Source: CAWINY01 sp963837635
GTDB taxonomy: Bacteria > Acidobacteriota > Terriglobia > Terriglobales > Acidobacteriaceae
Reading direction: 5' to 3'
DNA: 64,000 nt
Assembly: GCA_963837635.1 (NCBI GenBank)
Contig: CAWINY010000004.1
Location: forward strand, 496,001-560,000
Of this stretch, positions 44,418 through 52,960 are shown one piece after another. A program made the position numbers and the translations under genes. Position 1 is the first letter of the stretch. Each line of letters opens with the position of its first letter. The notes beneath the pieces were generated by a model. The model saw nothing but the letters and a program-made list of their open reading frames with translations, was not told the origin of the DNA and did no database searches.

Positions 44418-45137
44418 CTAAAGTGAAAACCGGCTCAGGAACCCGAGATACCCCGACAGCATGGTGAAATGGCGCGTCAGCACCAGGGCGCCGATCGCGA
44501 TCAGCAACACGCCACTGGCGACCTCCACGGTATGGAGATGACGCCGGAAGCGGCCGTAGAAGCCAAGAAACCGGTCGATCCCCAACGAGGTCAGCACAAA
44601 CGGCACGGCCAGCCCCAGCGAGTATAAGGCCAGCAACCAGGTGCCCTTCAGCACGGTATCCTGGGAAGCAGCAAACGCCAGGATGGTCGCCAGAATTGGG
44701 CCGATGCACGGAGTCCAGCCGAACGCGAAGGCGAATCCAACGATAAAGGCGCCCCAGGGTGTGCTATCGCCCTTTACCTGATGCATCCGCTTGTCGGCGT
44801 ATAGCGCCTTGATCTTGAGCACGCCCGTCAGGTGCAATCCGAAGACGATAATCACCGCCCCCGCCACCCGGGTGAGCAGCGGATAGTACTCCCGAGTCAA
44901 CTGGCCGACCCCGGTGGCTACCGCTCCCAGCGCGATAAACACCAGGCTGAAGCCCAGGATGAACATGAGCGAGCTAGCCATCACGCGCGACCGCCGCCGC
45001 TCCGGCGCTTGCAAGGCGTCCACGCTGGTTCCCGAGATCAGCGACACATAGCCCGGCACCAGCGGCAGCACGCACGGGGACAAGAACGACAGCAACCCTG
45101 CCGTAAAAGCAGCCAAGGGTAGAGGAACGCTCGACAT
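44418..45137 (-). CDS. ccdA: Cytochrome c biogenesis protein CcdA
   Basis: 239 residues from ATG 45137 (GTG 45143 lies just upstream). Six membrane helices; the two redox cysteines are in LSFLSPCVLPLVPGYVSL and FAFGWTPCIGPIL. It carries reducing power from cytosolic thioredoxin to periplasmic partners such as the neighbouring TlpA- and DsbD-like proteins, for cytochrome c assembly or disulfide repair. Confidence 0.94.
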   Translation of the reverse strand: MSSVPLPLAAFTAGLLSFLSPCVLPLVPGYVSLISGTSVDALQAPERRRSRVMASSLMFILGFSLVFIALGAVATGVGQLTREYYPLLTRVAGAVIIVFGLHLTGVLKIKALYADKRMHQVKGDSTPWGAFIVGFAFAFGWTPCIGPILATILAFAASQDTVLKGTWLLALYSLGLAVPFVLTSLGIDRFLGFYGRFRRHLHTVEVASGVLLIAIGALVLTRHFTMLSGYLGFLSRFSL

Positions 45138-45235
45138 GCACACCTATTGTACGGGATTCAGAACGCCACAGCCGTACACCTGAAATGATGCACGCCGGGG
45201 AGGAATGTTACAAGAATTGGGTCATCGGGCGATCC

Positions 45236-45445
45236 AGAAACTGCTTACCGCGGATTTGACGGATGAGAGATGAGAACGGATTCACGCGGATCTTAAACAG
45301 GACGAAAAGCAGGTCCTTCGACTCGGACCGCGCGTGCGTCAGGCGGGCCTGACGCACGCGCGGTCCTCGCTCCGGATGACAATATTTTCCAAACTCTAAG
45401 AAATCCGTGTCGATCCGTCCAATCAGTGAAATCCGCGGTAAGCTT
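45236..45445. repeat. Palindromes and CCGCGGAT words upstream of ccdA
   Basis: CTTACCGCGGATTTGACGG words (45242-45292) and their complement (45405-45441) bracket a TCATCCGGAGCGA-type composite with a perfect 20-bp inverted repeat (45325-45344, 45347-45366) separated by only two bases. The 314-bp gap has no gene. Confidence 0.85.
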
Positions 45446-45451
45446 TGACGT

Positions 45452-45835
45452 TCAGAACCTGAGGCCGCTCCAGCCCTCGGCAATGACAATGGAATTGCCG
45501 GGATTGTGCGGATCGTACTTGATCGAGGCCGGCAGCCCCAGCCGGCAGGTCTGCAGGTCGAGCAGCAGCCGGGTGACGTCCTGCGCCGCCTCATAACAGA
45601 CGCCGGCAACGTCATAGGTGTAAATCAGCACCTGATACTCGCGGCCCTCGGTGGTATGCTCCTGGACCTCGATCACCGAGCCGTCGGTGATGCGGCCAGC
45701 GGCGCTTAGGCGTGTGCGCCGCTCTTGCTCAAGTTGCTCCGGGCTCTTGCGCCGGCTGCGTAAAATCGAGGCGAGCGCCAACCCGACGGCAGCCATGCCG
45801 CCAAGAAGGAACGGAAGCAGATGCAGGGGTCTCAT
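45452..45835 (-). CDS. Small membrane-anchored protein (DUF3592-like)
   Basis: 127 residues from ATG 45835. One N-terminal helix (LPFLLGGMAAVGLALASI), a charged linker, then a beta-rich domain with GSVIEVQEHTTEGREYQV, LIYTYDVAGVCYE and ASIKYDPHNPGNSIV. This resembles DUF3592-type domains. Role unknown. Confidence 0.55.
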   Translation of the reverse strand: MRPLHLLPFLLGGMAAVGLALASILRSRRKSPEQLEQERRTRLSAAGRITDGSVIEVQEHTTEGREYQVLIYTYDVAGVCYEAAQDVTRLLLDLQTCRLGLPASIKYDPHNPGNSIVIAEGWSGLRF

Positions 45836-45954
45836 GACGAAGGGCAGAATTAACTTACTACCACCGTGGCCGTTCGCGCATCAGGCCATTGCCTTACCTG
45901 AGTGGGCCAATGGTTCATCAGGAGAACGACCGACTGCACATCCGGGAAAACTAC

Positions 45955-46090
45955 TTACCGCGAATTTCACGGATTGGAACGGGATTCAATTTCTGATTGT
46001 CGATTTCTGATTTCTGATTGCCAGGTCTGCGGACAAATCAGAAATCGCAAATCAGAAATCAAAAATTGAAAATCCGTGACATCCGCGGTG
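45955..46090. repeat. Word-repeat hairpin (GATTTCTGATT)
   Basis: TTTCTGATTGTCGATTTCTG (45990-46009) faces AAATCAGAAATCGCAAATCAG (46034-46054) and more, inside CTTACCGCGAATTTCACGGAT (45954-45975) and ATCCGTGACATCCGCGGT (46072-46090): two nested repeat classes forming one large dyad. Confidence 0.82.
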
Positions 46091-46121
46091 GCCGGTCTTC
46101 CCGTATGAGCCGATGGCCCGA

Positions 46122-46769
46122 TCATCCGAGGTTGGCCTTCTCCCAGTCCTTCAGGAACGCGGCCAAGCCTTTGTCGGTTAGCGGGTGATTGAACATCTGA
46201 TCGATCACCTTGGCGGGAATGGTGGCCACGTGCGCGCCGGCCAGGGCCGCTTCTACCACGTGCATGGGGTGGCGGATGGAAGCCACCAGCACCTGGGTCT
46301 TGTAGCCGTAATTGTCATAGATCCGGACGATGTTGCGGATCAGGTCCATGCCGTTTTCGCTAATGTCGTCCAGCCGGCCGACAAACGGGCTGACGTAGGT
46401 GGCGCCCGCCTTGGCCACCAGCAGCGCCTGGTTGGCGGAGAAGCACAGGGTCAGGTTGGTTTTTATGTCCGCGTTGCTCAGCGCCTTGCAGGCCTTCACC
46501 CCTTCGCGCGTGGTGGGCAATTTGACGACGACGTTGTGAGCCCAACCCGCGTACTCGTGCGCTTGCCGCAGCATCCCGGAGCACTCGAGTTCCGTGACCT
46601 CAACACTGACCGGACCGGGGACAAGATTGACGATCTCGAGGATGGTCTCCTTGAACGGCTTTCCGGTCTTCGCGATCAGCGAAGGGTTGGTGGTCACGCC
46701 GTCGAGGATGCCCAGGTCGTGAGCCTCGCGGATCTCGTTCACATCAGCGGTGTCGATGAAGAATTTCAT
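46122..46769 (-). CDS. fsa: Transaldolase / fructose-6-phosphate aldolase family
   Basis: 215 residues from ATG 46769. MKFFIDTADVNEIREAHDLG and DGVTTNPSLIAK begin the barrel; NVVVKLPTTREGVKACK holds the Schiff-base lysine; SANQALLVAKAGATYVSPFVGRLDD split pattern follows. The short length matches the bacterial MipB/TalC group. It transfers dihydroxyacetone units between sugar phosphates in the cytosol. Seven bases separate it from the FAH-family gene upstream. Confidence 0.93.
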   Translation of the reverse strand: MKFFIDTADVNEIREAHDLGILDGVTTNPSLIAKTGKPFKETILEIVNLVPGPVSVEVTELECSGMLRQAHEYAGWAHNVVVKLPTTREGVKACKALSNADIKTNLTLCFSANQALLVAKAGATYVSPFVGRLDDISENGMDLIRNIVRIYDNYGYKTQVLVASIRHPMHVVEAALAGAHVATIPAKVIDQMFNHPLTDKGLAAFLKDWEKANLG

Positions 46770-46776
46770 AAGCCCC

Positions 46777-47628
46777 CTATGGCTGCGCTGCCGGAGTCCC
46801 CAGCACACTCGCGGCCTGGGAAGACTCGACGGTGTCGTCGGCCACCGGGTTGCGCAGCGTGCCCACGCCTTCCACCGTGATCTCGACCACATCGCCCGCC
46901 AGCAGCGGACTGACGCCCGCCGGCGTGCCGGTGGCGATCACGTCGCCGGGAAGCAGGGTCATGACACGGGAAATGTAGCGGATTATAGCATCCAGCGGAA
47001 AGATGAAATCCCGCGTCGTCCCTTGTTGCTTCAGCTCGCCGTTGACGCGGGTCTCGACCTGCACCCCCGCCCAGGGATCCAATTCGTCGTTGACCAGCGG
47101 ACCCAGGGGACAAAAGGTGTCGAAGCCCTTGGCGCGGGTCCACTGGTTGTCCTTCCATTGCAGGTCGCGTGCGGTGACGTCGTTGAGGCAGGTGTAGCCG
47201 CGGATGTACGGGCGCACGTCTTCATCGTCGCCCACGTGACGGCAGCGCTGGCCGATGATCACTCCCAGCTCGCCCTCGTGGTCCACCCGCTGCGAGTCCG
47301 CCGGACGCAAGATGCGGTCGCCGGGGTTGGTGAGGGTCGAAACCGGCTTTTCAAAGATGAGCAACTCGGTGGGCGGCTCGCTGCCCAGCTCGCGCGCATG
47401 CTCGCGAATGTTCTTTCCCACACAGATAATCTTGGAGGGCACTGCTGGCGCCAGCAGCCGAGCCGCATCGAAGGCCACCGCTTCGATCTTGCGTGTGGGC
47501 AAATCGTCCATGGCGGCCTCGGAACCGGCGGGCACCAGCAGAAGACGCGTGATCATCACACGGCCAGCCACCGACTCAACCAGGCCGTAGTGAGCTTCGT
47601 TGTTGTGCACAAACCGACAATGTTTCAT
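46777..47628 (-). CDS. Fumarylacetoacetate hydrolase family protein
   Basis: 283 residues from ATG 47628. KIICVGKNIREHARELG, IFEKPVSTLTNPGD, HEGELGVIIGQRCR and NDVTARDLQ give the FAH-barrel metal site (the Glu-Glu-Asp set), with FDTFCPLGPLV and GDVIATGTPAGV at the end. It would cleave or hydrate a 2-oxo acid such as an acylpyruvate or 2-hydroxyhepta-2,4-dienedioate; substrate uncertain. It forms a unit with the aldolase. Confidence 0.92.
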   Translation of the reverse strand: MKHCRFVHNNEAHYGLVESVAGRVMITRLLLVPAGSEAAMDDLPTRKIEAVAFDAARLLAPAVPSKIICVGKNIREHARELGSEPPTELLIFEKPVSTLTNPGDRILRPADSQRVDHEGELGVIIGQRCRHVGDDEDVRPYIRGYTCLNDVTARDLQWKDNQWTRAKGFDTFCPLGPLVNDELDPWAGVQVETRVNGELKQQGTTRDFIFPLDAIIRYISRVMTLLPGDVIATGTPAGVSPLLAGDVVEITVEGVGTLRNPVADDTVESSQAASVLGTPAAQP

Positions 47629-47642
47629 TTAAAAGTCCTTTT

Positions 47643-48086
47643 AACGCGAAGGCGCTAAGGCGCGAAGCCTTCTGGAGGAACATAACCATTGACGATTCGC
47701 CGGATCCCTTGGCGCATCTGGCTGACTTTGAAATTCAGCAGTAAACCAATTGGCTTCTGGCTCAACCGGAGATAAGACAGCAATTGCGCACAATGCACGG
47801 GCAAGATGGCATCGACGACCTTCAATTCAACGACAACAAGCTCTTCGACCAGCATGTCCATTCGATAGCCCACATCGAGTGTGATTCCCCTATAGTGTAA
47901 AGGCAAGTCGAGTTGGCATCGCACGCTAAGGCCCGATTGGCGCAGTTCGTACGCAAGACAGGCTTCGTAGGCGTTCTCCAGAAGTCCCGGGCCCAGTTCC
48001 GTGTGGACTCGTATGGCAGCGCCAATGACCTGTGGGGTGATTGGATCCTGATCCATTTCTTCTTCGCGCCTTCGCGCCTTCGCGTT
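47643..48086. mobile_element. GxxExxY gene cassette bounded by inverted repeats
   Basis: AACGCGAAGGCGCTAAGGCG (first bases of 47643-47667) and the inverted copy at 48062-48086 match at 24 of 25 positions, and both have a T-run (TTTT/TTTTTTC) on the outside. The only gene inside is the GxxExxY protein. It is inserted between the FAH-family gene and the Fn3 lipoprotein gene, which both read in the same direction. No transposase is present. Confidence 0.6.
47655..48056 (-). CDS. GxxExxY protein (PD-(D/E)xK-like)
   Basis: 133 residues from ATG 48056. The naming motif is GPGLLENAYEACLAYELRQS; later YRGITLDVGYRMDMLVEELVVVELKVVDAI matches a PD-(D/E)xK nuclease-like core (the D in DMLVE, E-x-K in ELK). 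The family is found in many copies in some genomes, function unknown. It lies within the inverted repeats 47643-48086; the left repeat encodes its last residues. Confidence 0.92.
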   Translation of the reverse strand: MDQDPITPQVIGAAIRVHTELGPGLLENAYEACLAYELRQSGLSVRCQLDLPLHYRGITLDVGYRMDMLVEELVVVELKVVDAILPVHCAQLLSYLRLSQKPIGLLLNFKVSQMRQGIRRIVNGYVPPEGFAP

Positions 48087-48098
48087 GAAAAAACAGCA

Positions 48099-49205
48099 CT
48101 ACGGTACAGCCTCGTTCGTCTCCGCGGATTTGGCGCTCTGGTTGCCGCGCACATCCATGGAGGTCACGGCATAGGTGTACGCATGTCCCCGCTGGACGTT
48201 GTTGTCGCGATAGGAGGGCGTGGTCACCAGGGTTGTGTTCAGCTTCGCCCACTGTTCCGAGCCCTCATGACGATAGACGTTATAACCCGCCAGATCGGCA
48301 TCAGTATCCGGTGCCCAGGTAAGGTCCACGAAGGGCGCCTGTCCCACGCCGGAGGCGACCGCCTCCACGCCGGCGGGCACGGCGGGCGGGAAAATATCGT
48401 GCGCCAGGACGGGAACCGGCTCGGAATCGTCCCCCTCGACCTCCGCCACCTTCTGCCCTTTCTTGAACACCGCCGTGACCGTGGTCGCGCGATACGAGTA
48501 AGCCTTCTCCCATTCGACGTTGCGGTCCAGAATTTGCGGCTTCGGGTCCGAAGCCAGGGGAATGTCGCCCACGGCAGTGTCCACCGGAGGCGGCTGCGCG
48601 CCTTTCCCGGTTGGTTGCGGCGCCGGGCCTTCGGGGTGGCGCAGAACCCGCACGGAGAACTTCAGATCCGCCGTGTCGCGCGACTGGCTCCAAGCAGGAA
48701 ACGAGATCACCACGCCCTCATCTGTGATCTGCACTCGCAGACCTTGCGGCGCGGGCATAGTTTCCGCCAGCGGCACCTGCACCGGATTGGACAGCCCCGC
48801 CGTGCGGCCACTGCGGTTCACGCCCTCGACGGCATAGGTCGCCGTACCGGTCGGGTTCGCCGCAATCAGCTGGGCGGATAGGGTCTCGGTATACTCAAGC
48901 TTCTGGTCCTGCTTGGGGATCGCGGCCGGCAACTCGTCCCCTGTCAGCACGCAATCCGTCACGGGAGAGGAGTTCACAGCCCGGCAGATACGTTCCACGA
49001 CGGGTTTGTGCACCAGGGTGCCGTCGGTGTTCTGGATCGGCTGCGTCCAGACAAGGTGGACCTTATCGCCCTTGCGGGCCGCCGCCAGGTCTTGTGGTGG
49101 CCGCGGCAGTTGCAAAGAGGGCGGCAGAGGTGGGTTCACCGTGCCACAAGCGACCAGCGCGCCGAGGGCGGCGGCAATCAGGAGATGAAATTGTAAGCGC
49201 TTCAT
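48099..49205 (-). CDS. Fibronectin type III lipoprotein
   Basis: 368 residues from ATG 49205. A lipobox (LLIAAALGALVACG) marks lipid attachment at the cysteine. The mature part begins Pro-rich (TVNPPLPPSLQLPRPP) and has three Fn3-like units (DKVHLVWTQP; GVVISFPAW; FVDLTWAPDTDADLAGYNVYRH, then YAVTSMDVRGNQS). It is an outer-membrane-linked binding or structural protein; partner unknown. It stands near the RAYT remnant on the other strand. Confidence 0.82.
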   Translation of the reverse strand: MKRLQFHLLIAAALGALVACGTVNPPLPPSLQLPRPPQDLAAARKGDKVHLVWTQPIQNTDGTLVHKPVVERICRAVNSSPVTDCVLTGDELPAAIPKQDQKLEYTETLSAQLIAANPTGTATYAVEGVNRSGRTAGLSNPVQVPLAETMPAPQGLRVQITDEGVVISFPAWSQSRDTADLKFSVRVLRHPEGPAPQPTGKGAQPPPVDTAVGDIPLASDPKPQILDRNVEWEKAYSYRATTVTAVFKKGQKVAEVEGDDSEPVPVLAHDIFPPAVPAGVEAVASGVGQAPFVDLTWAPDTDADLAGYNVYRHEGSEQWAKLNTTLVTTPSYRDNNVQRGHAYTYAVTSMDVRGNQSAKSAETNEAVP

Positions 49206-49250
49206 GAGCGCTTTCAGGGTAGCAGAAGTAAGCTTGCGCGGGCCGGTTCT

Positions 49251-49275
49251 TGTGTGGGACGAGTTCTTGTGTGGG
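49251..49275. repeat. REP-like half sites before the RAYT remnant
   Basis: TGTGTGGGACGAGTTCT followed by TGTGTGGGACACACAT, two GTGTGGGAC edges of the family also seen in the aconitase gene and after ppdK. Confidence 0.65.
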
Positions 49276-49278
49276 ACA

Positions 49279-49491
49279 CACATCAAAGGCCGATCGGCTT
49301 ACATGATCAACAAGGAACTTGGACGGCATGGTCCCGTGTGGCAGGACGAACATTTCGATCATGTGCTGCGCTCGAACGACAGCTTGGCTGAGAAGGTCGA
49401 GTATTTGGCAGAGAATCCAGTGAGAGCTGGGCTAGTAAGCACAGCAGACAGCTATCCCTGGTCGTGGCGCGGATCAATTCCTGTTCTCTAA
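49279..49491 (+). pseudogene. C-terminal remnant of a REP-associated tyrosine transposase (RAYT)
   Basis: The frame reads HIKGRSAYMINKELGRHGPV, WQDEHFDHVLRSNDSLAEKV and EYLAENPVRAGLV, then a PWSWRG end. This is the characteristic last third of Y1/RAYT transposases; the HUH and tyrosine parts are missing. REP-like sequences lie on both sides, fitting a degraded REP-RAYT unit. Confidence 0.78.
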
Positions 49492-49497
49492 TCAATC

Positions 49498-49547
49498 TCC
49501 GCAGCTTCGCTGCGGCAGAAAGGACGGGTCAAAGACCCGTCCCACAC
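49498..49547. repeat. REP-like twin hairpin after the RAYT remnant
   Basis: CCGCAGC-TTC-GCTGCGG (49499-49515) and GACGGGTC-AAA-GACCCGTC (49523-49541) followed by CCACAC. The second hairpin is the same palindrome as the one in the aconitase-family gene (28854-28870). Confidence 0.82.
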
Positions 49548-49558
49548 GTATCTGGCCT

Positions 49559-50971
<1,413 letters not shown>

Positions 50972-50986
50972 GGATTACTCTCAATT

Positions 50987-51096
50987 GTCGTTGGTTGTTT
51001 GTCCTTAGCCCGCTTGAGAAACGGTACCGGCTTTACGATGAACAACTGCTGGCTAACGACCGCTGACGGCCAACGACTGACGGCCAACGACTAACT
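50987..51096. repeat. Word-repeat hairpin between hslV and hslU
   Basis: GTCGTTGGTTGTTTGTCC (50988-51005) faces CTAACGACCGCTGACGGCC and repeated CCAACGACTGACGGCCAACG words (51052-51096). It lies between two genes of the same complex and would be transcribed with them. Confidence 0.85.
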
Positions 51097-51101
51097 ACGG
51101 C

Positions 51102-51641
51102 TCAAAGCTCTTCGATCGTGAGCGTCTCGTTCGTGTAGATGCACATACGCCCGGCGATGTGCAGGGACTTTTCCGCGATTTCGCGCGCCGGGAGTTCCGT
51201 ATTCTGGAGCAGAGCCTCGGCCGCGGCCTGCGCGTAAGGACCGCCGCTGCCGATGGCCGCGATGCCGGTCTCGGGTTCGATCACATCGCCCGCTCCGCTG
51301 ATCAGGTAGGTCTGGCCGGGATCGGCCACCACCAGCAAGGCCTCCAGATGCCGCAGCATCTTATCGGTGCGCCAGTCCTTCGCCAGTTCCACGGCGGCGC
51401 GGCTCAGGTTGCCGTGGTACTGCTCCAGCTTGGCTTCAAAGCGCGCAAACAAAGAGAAGGCGTCCGCAGTGGACCCGGCAAAGCCCGCCAGGATCTTGTC
51501 CTGGTACAGGCGGCGGATCTTCTTCGCATTGTGCTTGATAACCCCTTCGCCGAGGGTCACCTGTCCGTCAGCGGCCATCACTACCTTGCCGTTCTTGCGA
51601 ACGCACAAAACTGTCGTGGAACGTATTAAGACTTTCTTCAT
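51102..51641 (-). CDS. hslV: ATP-dependent protease peptidase subunit HslV
   Basis: 179 residues from ATG 51641. The mature start TTVLCVRKNGKVVMAADGQV with the catalytic Thr is preceded by eight residues (MKKVLIRS), so a short propeptide must be removed. AKKIRRLYQDKILAGFAGSTAD and AIGSGGPYAQAAA are typical of the family. It forms the two-ring threonine protease that works with HslU. Confidence 0.96.
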   Translation of the reverse strand: MKKVLIRSTTVLCVRKNGKVVMAADGQVTLGEGVIKHNAKKIRRLYQDKILAGFAGSTADAFSLFARFEAKLEQYHGNLSRAAVELAKDWRTDKMLRHLEALLVVADPGQTYLISGAGDVIEPETGIAAIGSGGPYAQAAAEALLQNTELPAREIAEKSLHIAGRMCIYTNETLTIEEL

Positions 51642-51763
51642 CGGTCTGCATTGGATTATACGCGGAGCCCACGAAACCCGGCCACGGAGGGCACAGGACT
51701 AAAGATGTCAGCCCAAGTCGGGCGCGAAGCTGCCCCGCAGCGCGTGCGCTACGCCAAAATCAT

Positions 51764-51795
51764 CCCCCATCTGCCAACGGCAGGCAGATGTGGGG
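51764..51795. repeat. CCCACATCTGCC palindrome
   Basis: CCCCCATCTGCC (51764-51775) and GGCAGATGTGGGG (51783-51795), with GCACCCTCCGAACTTCATC after it as in other copies. The 312-bp divergent space (51642-51953) between hslV and the channel gene has nothing else. Confidence 0.82.
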
Positions 51796-51953
51796 CACCC
51801 TCCGAACTTCATCCGCGGGAAATGTCTGCAGCTCGGCTCGCGCAGGGGTTCCCGCTTCGCTATTCTCCCCCAACGCCAGTTGTTCTATGCTCTGGCTAAG
51901 CCGCAAGCTGTGGGAAACACGGGAGACTGAGTACTGCGTACCGGGTACCGACT

Positions 51954-52958
51954 ATGAAAGCCGTGCGCAATCTGGAGCTGATCGCCGCCGCGCTGCTGGT
52001 GTTGTGCGCTATCGGGGTGGCCGGGTTCCACTACATCGAGGGCTGGTCCTGGTTCGACGGCCTCTACATGGTGCTGACCACATTCACCACCATTGGCTAT
52101 GGCGAGGTGCATCCGCTCTCGCACGTGGGCCGCATCTACAACAGCTTCCTGATTGTCAGCGGCGTGCTGCTGGTATTTCTGCTGATCGGGTCGATCACCC
52201 AGGTTGTCCTGGAGTTCGAGCTGGGCAGTTTCTTCGGAAGGCGAAAAATGGAGCGCGAAATCAGCCGCCTGAAAGACCACTACATCATCTGCGGCGCCGG
52301 ACGGGTGGGGCGGAGGGTGGCCAGCGAACTGACCCACAGCTCGGTGCCGTTCGTGATCATCGAGAGCAATTTGCAGAAGCTGGCAAACATCCCCGAGACC
52401 TGGCTGACGATGATCGGGGACGCCGCGCAGGAGGCGACCCTGCGCAGCGCCGGCATCGAGCGGGCCGCGGGGTTGGTGGCCGCCACGACCACCGACGCTA
52501 CGAACGTCTACGTGGTGCTGACCGCGCGCGCCATGAATCCGACGATTAAGATCGTGGCCCGCGCCAGTGAGGAGGCCGCGGAGAAGCACCTGCTGACCGC
52601 GGGCGCGAACAGCGTTATCTCACCGTACAATTTTGCCGGGCACCGGATCGCCCAGGCGTTCCTGCGTCCGCACGTGCTGGACTTCCTGGATTCCGCCACC
52701 GTGCACTTGGGCGTGCCCCTGGAGATCACCCAGGCGAAGGTGGAGGCCGGCTCGGTGTATGTCGGCAAGACGCTGGCGGCGTCGCGGATTCGTCATGACC
52801 CCGGCGTGATCGTGCTGGCCATCAAGCGGGGGGACATCATGAACGTCGGCCCGACCAAGGACGACACCATGGAAGCCGGCGATTACCTGATCGCGATGGG
52901 CGAACCGGGGGCGTTGCGCAAGCTGGAAGAAGTCGCGTCCGCGGCGGTGAAAATCTAG
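51954..52958 (+). CDS. Potassium channel with RCK (TrkA-N/TrkA-C) domains
   Basis: 334 residues. Two membrane helices (LELIAAALLVLCAIGVAGFH and IYNSFLIVSGVLLVFLLIG) bracket a pore with the filter TTIGYGE (a VGYG variant). The RCK domain follows: HYIICGAGRVGRRVASEL (nucleotide-binding G-x-G-x-x-G), then TrkA-C from about residue 245 (VPLEITQAKVEAGSVYVGKTL). The overall design is that of MthK-like channels gated by a cytosolic ligand. Three bases separate it from nnrDE. Confidence 0.94.
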   Translation: MKAVRNLELIAAALLVLCAIGVAGFHYIEGWSWFDGLYMVLTTFTTIGYGEVHPLSHVGRIYNSFLIVSGVLLVFLLIGSITQVVLEFELGSFFGRRKMEREISRLKDHYIICGAGRVGRRVASELTHSSVPFVIIESNLQKLANIPETWLTMIGDAAQEATLRSAGIERAAGLVAATTTDATNVYVVLTARAMNPTIKIVARASEEAAEKHLLTAGANSVISPYNFAGHRIAQAFLRPHVLDFLDSATVHLGVPLEITQAKVEAGSVYVGKTLAASRIRHDPGVIVLAIKRGDIMNVGPTKDDTMEAGDYLIAMGEPGALRKLEEVASAAVKI

Positions 52959-52960
52959 CC

